This document shows positions 35,783 to 45,880 of a DNA stretch of 64,000 nt, piece by piece. Origin of the DNA: Bog-756 sp963699345 (lineage in GTDB: Bacteria > Actinomycetota > Acidimicrobiia > Acidimicrobiales > RAAP-2); NCBI GenBank assembly GCA_963699345.1, contig CAVOTL010000007.1:310001-374000 (forward strand). The letters are read 5' to 3'. The position numbers were made by a program, and so were the translations under genes. The notes beneath the pieces are model-generated. The model worked only from the letters and a program-made list of their open reading frames with translations, did not search any database and had not been told where the DNA came from. The first letter of the stretch is position 1. Each line of letters starts with the position of its first letter.

Positions 35783-36442
35783 TCATGCGTCGGGGAAACC
35801 GGCCAGCTGCACGGCGGCATGGACCTTGTGACGGATGTTCACGGTGATGAGCACCGCGGTGAACGCCTCAACGGCGGCGGCCTGGGAGAGACTCCCGGCG
35901 TCGATACCGCGGAGGCCGTCGATCCGGTCGACCAGGGCGACGGTGGCCTCGGTGGCCTCCCGGTGGTCCGAGCAGACCAGGACGTCGGCGATGACGGGGG
36001 ACGTCAACTTCTCCATCTCCGAGGCGGGCAGGTGGTGGAACGAGGCCGACAGCAGGGACTCCGGCAGCGCCGCCTGCAGCATGGCGGCCACCGAGCCCCG
36101 GGGCGGGATGAGGGCGAGGAACTCGCGCCCCTCTTTGACCAGGGCGTTGGCCATCGACACCACGACCTTGCCGGCCAGCGCCCCCGCCAGTGGCTTGACC
36201 GTGGCCACGGCGCCGTCCCACGGGGTGGCCACCACCACCAGGTCGGCCGCCGCGCACTCCTCGTTGGAGGCCCCCGTGATGGCCAGCGTGTGGTCGGGCC
36301 ACGCACCCACCAGGTCCGCCGCCACCGAGGCGGCGCGGGACGCATCCCTCGAGCCGATGACCACCTGATCGCCGGCGGCGGCCAGTCGGACGGCGAGTCC
36401 ACGTCCGGCCGGACCGGTTCCTCCCAGAATTCCGATGTGCAT
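35783..36442 (-). CDS. npdG: F420H2:NADP+ oxidoreductase
   Basis: 219 residues from ATG 36442. The Rossmann start IGILGGTGPAGRGLAVRLAA, then VIGSRDASRA, VVVATPWDGAVAT and VSMANALVKEG, are characteristic of F420-dependent NADP reductases (Fno/NpdG). It transfers hydride between NADPH and coenzyme F420 and implies that the organism uses F420. TAAGGT is 7 bases before the ATG. It is divergent from the InhA-like gene. Confidence 0.9.
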   Translation of the reverse strand: MHIGILGGTGPAGRGLAVRLAAAGDQVVIGSRDASRAASVAADLVGAWPDHTLAITGASNEECAAADLVVVATPWDGAVATVKPLAGALAGKVVVSMANALVKEGREFLALIPPRGSVAAMLQAALPESLLSASFHHLPASEMEKLTSPVIADVLVCSDHREATEATVALVDRIDGLRGIDAGSLSQAAAVEAFTAVLITVNIRHKVHAAVQLAGFPDA

Positions 36443-36449
36443 GGGCCAC

Positions 36450-36455
36450 ACCTTA
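36450..36455 (-). promoter_or_regulatory. Candidate -10 of npdG
   Basis: Minus-strand TAAGGT, then GTGGCCC, then the npdG ATG; a possible leaderless start. Confidence 0.4.
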
Positions 36456-36540
36456 TGCACACCACCCCTTGCCCCACGCGTAGGCCGGGGGAGGGGACGA
36501 CGATCCCGAGGGGATGGACGTGCCTCCTCGGGTGCGGCGG

Positions 36541-36546
36541 TACCCT
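36541..36546 (+). promoter_or_regulatory. Candidate -10 of the InhA-like gene
   Basis: TACCCT followed by 8 bases and the ATG at 36555. A very short leader or leaderless start; no ribosome site. Confidence 0.45.
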
Positions 36547-36554
36547 GTCCGCGC

Positions 36555-37343
36555 ATGGGACTCCTCGACGGTAAGCGCATCCTGGTGACCGGCGTCCTGA
36601 CGGACGCCTCGCTGGCCTTCGCCGTGGCCCGATCGGCCCAACAGGAAGGCGCCGAGGTCGTATTGAGCGGGGCCGGACGGGGACTCTCCCTCACCCGACG
36701 GACGGCCCGCAAGCTGCCCGTCGAAGCCCCCGTGCTCGAGATCGACGTGACCGAACCCGGGCAGCTGGCCGCGGCGGCCGCCGAACTCTCGTCGCGGTGG
36801 GACCGGCTCGACGGCCTGCTCCACGCCATCGGCTACGCCCCGCCCGAGTGTCTCGGGGGCGACATCTTCCGGGCCGACTGGGACCAGGTCCAGGTCGCCC
36901 TCCACGTCTCGACGTACTCGCTGAAGGCCCTCGTCGAGGCGTTCCGACCCCTGTTGGTGGCGGCCGGGGCGGACGGGAGGGCGGGGGCGTCGGTGGTCGG
37001 GCTCGATTTCGACGCCACCGTGGCCTGGCCCGTCTACGACTGGATGGGGGTCTCCAAGGCGGCGCTCGAGTCGCTGGCCCGCTATCTCGCCCGGGACCTC
37101 GGCGCCGAACGGGTGCGGGTCAACCTGGTGGCGGCCGGCCCCGTGAAGACCATGGCCGCCAAGTCGATCCCCGGGTTCACGACCTTCGAGGACACGTGGG
37201 CGGAGCGGGCCCCGTTGGGGTGGGACGTCTTCGACACCGATGTGGTCGCCCGGGCCTGCATGGCGCTCCTGTCGGACCTTCTGCCCATGACCACGGGAGA
37301 GATCCTGCACGTCGACGGCGGCGTCCACGCCATGGGGCGCTGA
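36555..37343 (+). CDS. Enoyl-ACP reductase, InhA/FabI type
   Basis: 262 residues. LLDGKRILVTGVLTDASLAF is the FabI/InhA cofactor loop. Catalytic Tyr161 and Lys168 stand in YDWMGVSKAALESL, with Y-x6-K spacing as in InhA, after GLDFDATVAWP. AAGPVKTMAAKSIPGF matches the substrate loop. It reduces the enoyl group in type II fatty acid synthesis. It is followed by small NTF2-fold genes, so a role in the catabolic cluster cannot be excluded. Divergent from npdG. Confidence 0.92.
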   Translation: MGLLDGKRILVTGVLTDASLAFAVARSAQQEGAEVVLSGAGRGLSLTRRTARKLPVEAPVLEIDVTEPGQLAAAAAELSSRWDRLDGLLHAIGYAPPECLGGDIFRADWDQVQVALHVSTYSLKALVEAFRPLLVAAGADGRAGASVVGLDFDATVAWPVYDWMGVSKAALESLARYLARDLGAERVRVNLVAAGPVKTMAAKSIPGFTTFEDTWAERAPLGWDVFDTDVVARACMALLSDLLPMTTGEILHVDGGVHAMGR

Positions 37344-37350
37344 GCGGACG

Positions 37351-37728
37351 GTGACGACTCCCGAGGAATTGCGGGCCGCCGTCGACCACTACGTGGACAC
37401 GGTCAACCGGCGAGACCCGGTCGCCATCGCCGAACTCTTCACCGAGGACGCCGTCCAGGCGGACCCGGTGTCCCAACCGCCCAACGTGGGCCGAGCGGCC
37501 ATCGCCGCGTTCTTCGCCGGGGGGATCGCCGCGTCCGACGCCTGGACGTTCGAGGCGGTCGACGTCCACACCTGCGGCTCCTCGGTGGCCATCGACTTCG
37601 CCATCACCGTGGAGACGGGCGGAGCCACGATGCGCATCTGCGGCATCGAGATCTTCGACGCGGCGGACAACGGGTGCTTCGCGGCGGCCCGGGCCTACTG
37701 GGACGACGCCGACGTCACGTTCGAGTGA
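37351..37728 (+). CDS. Ketosteroid isomerase-like NTF2-fold protein
   Basis: 125 residues from GTG 37351, 7 bases after the InhA-like stop. It resembles steroid delta-isomerases: VDHYVDTVNRRDPVAIAELFTEDAVQADPV, then NVGRAAIAAFFAGGI and a C-terminal sheet with ICGIEIFDA. Tyr and Asp positions of the active site may be present (YVDTVNRRD, DAVQADPV). Likely isomerase of a steroid-like or polyketide substrate; substrate not certain. Confidence 0.75.
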   Translation: MTTPEELRAAVDHYVDTVNRRDPVAIAELFTEDAVQADPVSQPPNVGRAAIAAFFAGGIAASDAWTFEAVDVHTCGSSVAIDFAITVETGGATMRICGIEIFDAADNGCFAAARAYWDDADVTFE

Positions 37729-37738
37729 GGAGGCCGGC

Positions 37739-38191
37739 GTGAGCGACGCCCACCACCAGATCCAGAACCTGGTCCACCGGTACGCCGAACTCATCGACCT
37801 CGGTGACTTCGACGCACTCGGGCTCCTGCTCGGCGACGCGGAGGTCGGATCCGGGGAGCACCCGGGCGCGCTGACCGGCGCAGACGCGGTCCGGGACATG
37901 TTCAGCTCCACGACCCGCCGTTACGAGGACGGGACACCCCGCACCAAGCACGTGACCACCAATCTCATCGTCGACGTCGACGAACCGACCGGGACGGCGA
38001 CCTGCCGCTCGTACTTCACGGTGCTCCAGGCCGTCCCGGGCCTGCCCCTCCAACCGATCGTGGCCGGCCGCTACCACGACCGCTTCGTCCGCCGGGACGG
38101 TGCCTGGATCTTCGCCGAGCGCCGCTTCTTCATCGACCTGGTCGGGGACGTCAGTCGGCACCAGCTCGTCCCCCTCCCCTCGACGGACTGA
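37739..38191 (+). CDS. SnoaL-like NTF2-fold protein
   Basis: 150 residues from GTG 37739, 10 bases after the isomerase-like gene. IQNLVHRYAELIDLGDFDALGLLL, TRTKHVTTNLIVDVDE-like middle (RTKHVTTN) and GRYHDRFVRRDGAWIFAERRFF belong to the SnoaL-4/scytalone dehydratase-like NTF2 group common in actinobacterial steroid and aromatic clusters. A hydratase, dehydratase or isomerase role is possible. The RBS is GAGGAGG overlapping the upstream stop. Confidence 0.75.
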   Translation: MSDAHHQIQNLVHRYAELIDLGDFDALGLLLGDAEVGSGEHPGALTGADAVRDMFSSTTRRYEDGTPRTKHVTTNLIVDVDEPTGTATCRSYFTVLQAVPGLPLQPIVAGRYHDRFVRRDGAWIFAERRFFIDLVGDVSRHQLVPLPSTD

Positions 38192-38213
38192 CGGGACCCC
38201 GGCAGGTCCCTCC

Positions 38214-38242
38214 TTGACCGGCACCGGGGTCACCCGTAGGTT
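38214..38242 (+). promoter_or_regulatory. Promoter of the SDR/monooxygenase pair
   Basis: TTGACC (38214-38219), exactly 17 bases, then TAGGTT (38237-38242). Transcription should begin near 38249, about 43 bases before the SDR ATG. This is one of the two best -35/-10 pairs in the window. Confidence 0.6.
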
Positions 38243-38291
38243 CAGCCCCACGCGCACCGACTCGGGTGGCGCACGAACAGGGGGACCCGGC

Positions 38292-39041
38292 ATGGATCGA
38301 CTCGAGGGGACCGTCGCGGTGGTGACGGGGGCGGCGTCCGGGATCGGCGCGGCCTGCGTGGAACGGCTGACCTCCGAAGGGGCCACGGTGGCGACCGTCG
38401 ACGTGACCGGAGGCGCGGACTACGTGCTCGACGTCCGGGACGAGGCGGCGGTCAGCGCTGCCTTCGCCGACGTGGTCGACCGCCACGGGAGACTCGATTC
38501 GCTGGTGCACTGCGCCGGGGTCGCCGGGGGCGGACCCGTCCACCTGGTGGACGAGGAGGAGTGGGACCGCGTCGTCGACGTGAACCTGAAGGGCACCTTC
38601 CTCGTCGACAAGCACGCGCTGGTGCACATGCTGGCCCACGACCGCGGGTCGATCGTCAACATCGCCTCGATCGAAGGGATCGAGGGCACCGAAGGGGGCA
38701 GTGCCTACAACGCCTCGAAGGGTGGCGTGGTCCTGCTCACCAAATGCATCGCCATCGACTACGGCCACCGCGGCATCCGCGTCAACTGCATCTGCCCCGG
38801 CGGGGTGGACACCCCGTTGCTGATGGACATCATCGGCGCCCCCGGGGTCGAGCTGTACCACGACCGGATGGAGGAGCGGCACCTCCTCGGGAGGTTCGGT
38901 CGGCCGTCGGAGATCGCCGCGGCCGCCGCGTTCCTGGTGTCCGACGACGCCTCGTTCATGACCGGCCAGGCCATGGTCGTCGACGGTGGGTTCACCGCCG
39001 GCTTCCGGGTCGGTCTCCTCCAGCAGATGGGAGTCGTATGA
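38292..39041 (+). CDS. Short-chain dehydrogenase/reductase
   Basis: 249 residues from ATG 38292. Classical SDR: cofactor loop VTGAASGIGAA, CAGVAGGGP (NAG-type motif), NVNLKG-like VNLKGTF, catalytic Ser in NIASIEG, YNASKGG (YxxxK) and CPGGVDTPL. Oxidoreductase acting on a hydroxyl/keto group. Its last bases overlap the next start (ATGA), so it is coupled to the flavin monooxygenase. Confidence 0.93.
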   Translation: MDRLEGTVAVVTGAASGIGAACVERLTSEGATVATVDVTGGADYVLDVRDEAAVSAAFADVVDRHGRLDSLVHCAGVAGGGPVHLVDEEEWDRVVDVNLKGTFLVDKHALVHMLAHDRGSIVNIASIEGIEGTEGGSAYNASKGGVVLLTKCIAIDYGHRGIRVNCICPGGVDTPLLMDIIGAPGVELYHDRMEERHLLGRFGRPSEIAAAAAFLVSDDASFMTGQAMVVDGGFTAGFRVGLLQQMGVV

Positions 39042-40210
39042 CCACCGCCCTCACCCCCACCGACGCCGCCCGTTCCCTCCGCGAACTCACGGCCCGGGAG
39101 GCGGCGGCCTGCGAGGCGCACCGCACCCTGACCGAGCCGTCGGTCGAGGGCCTGTGGGGCAGCGGGCTCATGCAGATGTTCAACCCGGCGGCGGCGGGAG
39201 GCTCCGAACCGACGTTCGCCCAGATGATCGAGACCTGGATCGAACTGGCGTGGCAGGACGGTTCGCTCGGTTGGATCGGCATCGCCAACCTGCCCTCGGC
39301 GGCGGCCTGTGCGGCCTATCTCCCGGCCGCCGGGTTCGCCGAGGTGTTCACGGCCCACGACAACCGGGTGACGGTGGGCGGGCAGTTCTTCCCCAACGGG
39401 ACGGGCGAGACGGTCGAGGGCGGCTACCGGGTGACCGGCGCCTGGCAGTTCGGCTCGGGAACGGGTCATTCCGAATACGTGGCCGCCGGATTCATGCCGA
39501 CGGTGGACGGCGACCTGGTGGTGGGGGACGACGGGATCCCCTCCCTGCTCGTGGCCGTGATCCCCCGCGAGGAGATCGTCTTCGCCGACGGCTGGCACGT
39601 GTCCGGGCTCAAGGGCACGGGCAGCTACGACTACGGCTTGACGGAGGTGTTCGTCCCGGAGTCACGCACGTTCGAGCTCTTCACGCACACCCCCGAACGC
39701 GGCGGATCGGCCGCCTTCCGGATGGGACTCATCCCCATCACCGCCGCCGGGCACGCCTCGTGGGCGCTCGGCGTGGCGAAGTCGATGCTCGACGACGTCG
39801 CCGAGCTCGCCCTGACCAAGGTACGGATGGGCGACGACGGCGCCCTGGCCAACCGCCCCACGTTCCAACGGGATCTCTCCCACCACACCGCCATGTGGCG
39901 GGCGGCCCGACTCCTCGTCCTGGACACCTTCGGCGCCGCCGAGCGCCACGTCGACGACGGGGGCGAGCTCACCCCGTCGATGCGGGCGGACCTGCGCATG
40001 GCGGCCACGTACGCCACCGAGGCCAGTCGGGAGGTGGTCCAGTGGGCCCACCTGGCCGCAGGGACGGCGGCCATCCGCGAAGGGACGCGCCTGGAGCGGG
40101 CCTTCCGCGATCTCTACACGGGCACGCAGCACGTGTTCATCGGCGAGAAGACCTACATCGACGCCGCCCGGATCCACCTCGGCCTCACCGAGGACCAATT
40201 CGGCTTCTAG
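39038..40210 (+). CDS. HsaA/DszC-like flavin-dependent monooxygenase (acyl-CoA dehydrogenase fold)
   Basis: 390 residues. It has the acyl-CoA dehydrogenase fold: FAQMIETWIELAWQDGSLGW, VTGAWQFGSGTGHSEYVAAG, GTGSYDYGLTEVFVP, and a C-terminal bundle ending with VFIGEKTYIDAARIHLGL. Length and the GSGTGHSEY region fit FMNH2-dependent hydroxylases such as HsaA (steroid ring A) or DszC rather than true dehydrogenases. A flavin reductase partner is not nearby. The SDR coupling suggests one catabolic step series. Confidence 0.8.
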   Translation: MTTALTPTDAARSLRELTAREAAACEAHRTLTEPSVEGLWGSGLMQMFNPAAAGGSEPTFAQMIETWIELAWQDGSLGWIGIANLPSAAACAAYLPAAGFAEVFTAHDNRVTVGGQFFPNGTGETVEGGYRVTGAWQFGSGTGHSEYVAAGFMPTVDGDLVVGDDGIPSLLVAVIPREEIVFADGWHVSGLKGTGSYDYGLTEVFVPESRTFELFTHTPERGGSAAFRMGLIPITAAGHASWALGVAKSMLDDVAELALTKVRMGDDGALANRPTFQRDLSHHTAMWRAARLLVLDTFGAAERHVDDGGELTPSMRADLRMAATYATEASREVVQWAHLAAGTAAIREGTRLERAFRDLYTGTQHVFIGEKTYIDAARIHLGLTEDQFGF

Positions 40211-40236
40211 ATTGCGCCCGGCACGATCCGGCCGGC

Positions 40237-41667
40237 CTAGAGCTGGAGGGACTTGACCTCGAGGAACTCCTCGAGCCCGAAGGACCCGAACTCGCGGCCG
40301 TTGCCCGACTGCTTGTAGCCGCCGAAGGGCGCCATCGGATTGAAGCTGCCTCCGTTGACCTCCACCTGGCCGGTCCGCAGCCGACGGGCGACGGCCTTGG
40401 CGTGCTCGGCGTCCCCTGACCAGACACCACCGGCCAGTCCGTAGTCGGTGTCGTTGGCGATCTCGACCGCCTCGTCCTCCGAGTCGTAGGGCAGCATCAC
40501 CAGCACCGGACCGAAGATCTCCTCCCGGGCGATGGTCATGTCGCGGGTGACGTCGGAGAAGATGGTCGGGGCGACGAAGAATCCGCGCCCGAGTCCCTCG
40601 GGTGCCTCCGGCCCCCCGGTGACCAGCCGGGCACCCTCCCCCACCCCCTTGTCGATGTAGCCACGGACCCGGTCGCGCTGGGCGGCGGACACCAACGGTC
40701 CGATCCGGGACGACGGGTCGAAGGGGTCACCGGGGGTGAACGCCTCGGCCACGGACCGGGCGATCTCCTCGGCCTCGGCCAGGCGGTCCCGGGGGACGAG
40801 CATGCGGGTCAGGGCGCTGCAGGTCTGCCCCGAGTTGAGGAAGCACTTGGAGACGCCGTCGGGTACGGCCGTGGCGAGGTCGGCATCGGCCAGGATCACG
40901 TTGGCCGACTTGCCGCCGAGCTCGAGGGCCACCCGCTTGACGGTGGCGGCGGCCACCTCGGTGACCCGCCGACCGGCCCGCGTGGAGCCGGTGAAGGACA
41001 CCATGTCCACGCCGGGGTGGCCGGCGATGGCTTCGCCGACCACCGGGCCGAAGCCGGTCACCAGGTTGAACACACCGGCCGGGACGCCCACCTCGTCCAT
41101 GATCTCGGCGAGCACGAAGGCGTTGAGCGGAGCGACCTCGCTGGGCTTCACGACCACCGTGCAGCCGGCGGCCAACGCCGGCGCCACCTTGGCGGCGATC
41201 TGGTGGAGCGGATAGTTCCACGGCGTGATGCAGCCCACGACCCCGATCGGCTCCCGCACGACGAGCAAATTGCCGACGGTCTGCTCCCACGTGAAGTCGG
41301 CGGCCACCTGGGCGGCGGTGGCGAACGAGTTGAGTGGGAGTCCCACCTGGACCAGTTGGGACAGCATCCGTGGCATGCCCACCTCGTGGGTGATCAGGTC
41401 GGCGAGGTCGTCCATCCGGGCACCCAGGGCCTCGCCCACCGCCGTCAGCAGCGCCGTGCGTTCCGCCAGCGGCCGGGTCGACCACGCCGGGAAGGCGTCG
41501 CGGGCGGCGTCGACGGCCCGGTCGACGTCCTCGACGGTGCCCTCGGGCACCGTGCCCATCACCTCCTCGGTGGTCGAGTCGATCACCTCGATGGCGCCCG
41601 ACCCGGTCGACGGGACCCAGGCCCCACCGATGTAGAGCGACGGACGGGTGGTCTCGGATGTGGCCAT
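40237..41667 (-). CDS. NAD(P)-dependent aldehyde dehydrogenase
   Basis: 476 residues from ATG 41667, RBS GAGGGAG. ALDH motifs: TPWNYPLHQIAAKVAPALAAG, SFTGSTRAGRRV, catalytic Glu in ALELGGKSAN, nucleophile Cys in NSGQTCSALTRM, EEIFGPVLVML and PFGGYKQSGNGREFG. It oxidises an unidentified aldehyde. It is divergent from a TetR regulator, which probably controls it, and converges with the monooxygenase gene (26-base gap). Confidence 0.95.
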   Translation of the reverse strand: MATSETTRPSLYIGGAWVPSTGSGAIEVIDSTTEEVMGTVPEGTVEDVDRAVDAARDAFPAWSTRPLAERTALLTAVGEALGARMDDLADLITHEVGMPRMLSQLVQVGLPLNSFATAAQVAADFTWEQTVGNLLVVREPIGVVGCITPWNYPLHQIAAKVAPALAAGCTVVVKPSEVAPLNAFVLAEIMDEVGVPAGVFNLVTGFGPVVGEAIAGHPGVDMVSFTGSTRAGRRVTEVAAATVKRVALELGGKSANVILADADLATAVPDGVSKCFLNSGQTCSALTRMLVPRDRLAEAEEIARSVAEAFTPGDPFDPSSRIGPLVSAAQRDRVRGYIDKGVGEGARLVTGGPEAPEGLGRGFFVAPTIFSDVTRDMTIAREEIFGPVLVMLPYDSEDEAVEIANDTDYGLAGGVWSGDAEHAKAVARRLRTGQVEVNGGSFNPMAPFGGYKQSGNGREFGSFGLEEFLEVKSLQL

Positions 41668-41703
41668 GGTGCTCCCTCGGGGTCGGGACGGAAGGTCGGG
41701 TCC

Positions 41704-41709
41704 ACTGTA
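41704..41709 (-). promoter_or_regulatory. Candidate -10 of the aldehyde dehydrogenase gene
   Basis: Minus-strand TACAGT about 36 bases before the ATG, leaving room for the GAGGGAG ribosome site. Confidence 0.35.
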
Positions 41710-41755
41710 GGACCGGGGCCGCCGCTCCGCCCTCGCCGGGAGCCCGGCCAGTTGC

Positions 41756-41774
41756 ATAACGCTTCCGATATAAC
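41756..41774. promoter_or_regulatory. Candidate TetR operator / tetR promoter
   Basis: An AT-rich patch with two ATAAC direct repeats 14 bases apart (41756-41760, 41770-41774). The second belongs to a TATAAC -10-like element for the plus-strand tetR gene. It lies between divergent aldehyde dehydrogenase and tetR starts. Confidence 0.4.
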
Positions 41775-41804
41775 TAGGTTCGGCCGGGAACGGACCGGGG
41801 GATC

Positions 41805-42476
41805 ATGGCCAGGACGCAGCAGGAGCGGAAGGCGGAGACGAGGGCCCGTCTGCTGGCCGCGGCCGCCGACCTCTTCGCCGAGCAGGGTGTCGACGCCGTG
41901 TCGGTCGACGCCGTCGCCGAGGCCGCCGGTCGCACCTCGGGTGCCGTCTACGCGCACTTCGGTTCGAAGCAGGGCCTCCTGCTGGCCCTCCTCGACTCGT
42001 GGCGGGACTCCGTGCTGGCCGTCCTGCTGGCCGAAGTGGCGGTCAGCGACTCCCCGGCCCGCCAGTTGGCGGCCGTCTGGTCGAATCTCTCCGACGGGAC
42101 CGACGGGAGGGCATCGCACTGGCCGGTCCTCGAACACGAGTTGTGGCTGCGGGCCGAACGCGATCCCGAGGTGGCCGACATCCTCCGGGTGCGCCACGCC
42201 GAGGCGCTCCGCTACAGCGCCCGACAGCTCGACGGCTGGACGACGGCGGTCGGGGCCCGGCCCTCCACCAGCCCCGACGAGCTGGCGGTCCTCATGAAAG
42301 CGCTCCTGACCGGCCTCGCCCAGCAGAAGCGGCTGGCTCCCGATCTGGTCCCCGACGACCTCGCCCTGCGCGGGATCGCCGCCCTGGTCGGACTCCCCGC
42401 CGAGGCCCTCTCGCCGTCCCGGGACGACACGTCCTCCACCCACCGCACCGACCGCCGCCGCCCGAACCCCCACTGA
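41805..42476 (+). CDS. TetR-family transcriptional regulator
   Basis: 223 residues. The N-terminal helix-turn-helix is TRARLLAAAADLFAEQGVDAVSVDAVAEAAGRTSGAVYAHF, a textbook TetR domain. The C-terminal ligand domain includes HWPVLEHELWLRAERDPEVAD. It probably represses the divergent aldehyde dehydrogenase and the downstream nitronate monooxygenase-like gene. The inducer is unknown. Confidence 0.93.
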   Translation: MARTQQERKAETRARLLAAAADLFAEQGVDAVSVDAVAEAAGRTSGAVYAHFGSKQGLLLALLDSWRDSVLAVLLAEVAVSDSPARQLAAVWSNLSDGTDGRASHWPVLEHELWLRAERDPEVADILRVRHAEALRYSARQLDGWTTAVGARPSTSPDELAVLMKALLTGLAQQKRLAPDLVPDDLALRGIAALVGLPAEALSPSRDDTSSTHRTDRRRPNPH

Positions 42477-42517
42477 GCGAACCACCCTTCCATCCATCCA
42501 CCGTCAGGAGCACCGCC

Positions 42518-43639
42518 ATGCACACCGAGATCTGCGACAAGCTCGGCATCGAATTCCCCATCTTCGCCTTCACCCACTGCCGCGACGTCGTCGCCGCAGT
42601 GACCAACGCCGGGGGGATCGGCGTACTCGGCGCCATCGGGTTCAGCCCCGAGCAGCTCGAGGTGGAGCTGGCGTGGATCGACGAGCACGTGGGGGACAAG
42701 CCGTACGGCGTGGACATCGTGATCCCGGCCAAGTACGAGGGGATGGACGAGATGGACCCCGACAAGCTCGAGGCCCAGATCCGGGCCCTGGTGCCGGCCC
42801 AGCACAAGGAGTTCGCCCTCCGGATCCTGGCCGACCACGGCGTGCCCGAGATCCCCGAGGCCGAACGCACGTCCAACGGCATGATCGGCTGGACCGCGGC
42901 CCATGCCGCCGGACTGCTCGACGCCGCCCTGCGCCACCCGAACGTGAAGCTGATCGCCAACGCCCTCGGCACCCCGCCGCCCGACGTGGTCGAGCGGGTG
43001 CAGGGTGCCGGCCTCCTGATCGGCGCCCTGGCTGGCTCGGTCAAGCACGCCCGCAGCCACAGGGCGGCCGGTCTCGACTTCATCATCTGCCAGGGATCCG
43101 AGGGCGGGGGGCACACCGGCGACGTCGGCAGCATCGTGCTGTGGCCCGAGGTCATCGACGCCGTCTCCCCCACCCCCGTCCTGGCCGCCGGGGGTGTCGG
43201 CAGCGGCCGCCAGATGGCCGCGGCCATGGCCATGGGGGCCCAGGGGGTGTGGTCGGGCACGCTGTGGCTGACCGTCGAGGAGGCCGACATCCCGCCCAGG
43301 CAGATGGACTCCTACCTGGCCGCCTCGAGCCGCGACACCGTGCGGTCGCGCTCGTTCACCGGCAAGCCGTGCCGCATGCTCCGCAACGACTGGACCGACG
43401 CCTGGGAGGCGGAGGACACCCCCGACCCGCTGCCCATGCCGCTGCAGATGATGGTGGCCATCGAGGCCGTGTCGCGCGGCCACCGCTATCCCGAACAGGC
43501 CCGGGACGTGAACTTCAACCCCTGCGGCCAGGTCATCGGGCGGGCCACCACGGTCCGCAAGGCGAAGGACGTCATCTTCTCCATGGTCGAGGAGTTCATC
43601 GAGGCCTCGGAGCGGCTCCAGTCCGAGGTCACCGTCTGA
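42518..43639 (+). CDS. Nitronate monooxygenase / NPD-type flavoprotein
   Basis: 373 residues from ATG 42518, RBS AGGAG. TIM-barrel NPD family: LGIEFPIFAFTHCRDVVAAVTNAGGIGVLGA, GLDFIICQGSEGGGHTGDVGS (FMN-binding, with the HTG segment), VLAAGGVGSGRQMAAAMAMGAQGVWSGTLWL. Members oxidise nitronates or act as enoyl-type reductases; those in steroid clusters are of uncertain function. It is 41 bases after tetR and may be cotranscribed. Confidence 0.88.
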   Translation: MHTEICDKLGIEFPIFAFTHCRDVVAAVTNAGGIGVLGAIGFSPEQLEVELAWIDEHVGDKPYGVDIVIPAKYEGMDEMDPDKLEAQIRALVPAQHKEFALRILADHGVPEIPEAERTSNGMIGWTAAHAAGLLDAALRHPNVKLIANALGTPPPDVVERVQGAGLLIGALAGSVKHARSHRAAGLDFIICQGSEGGGHTGDVGSIVLWPEVIDAVSPTPVLAAGGVGSGRQMAAAMAMGAQGVWSGTLWLTVEEADIPPRQMDSYLAASSRDTVRSRSFTGKPCRMLRNDWTDAWEAEDTPDPLPMPLQMMVAIEAVSRGHRYPEQARDVNFNPCGQVIGRATTVRKAKDVIFSMVEEFIEASERLQSEVTV

Positions 43640-43699
43640 CCCGGGCCGGGCGCCCCCCGGGCCGCCTCCCCGCAGCCGGACCCGCCAGGGGCCGGTGAC

Positions 43700-43705
43700 T
43701 ACACT
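43700..43705 (+). promoter_or_regulatory. Probable leaderless -10 of the ABC ATPase gene
   Basis: TACACT, then CTCCCC, then the ATG at 43712; same spacing as at rel, pdxS and marR. Confidence 0.55.
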
Positions 43706-43711
43706 CTCCCC

Positions 43712-45796
<2,085 letters not shown>

Positions 45797-45880
45797 CCCG
45801 ACCGGAGCACGGGCGGCGGCGACCGGCCCCCCAGGCGCCGCGGGCGACCTCCTCCCGTGGCCGACTGCCGGGACAGCCGA

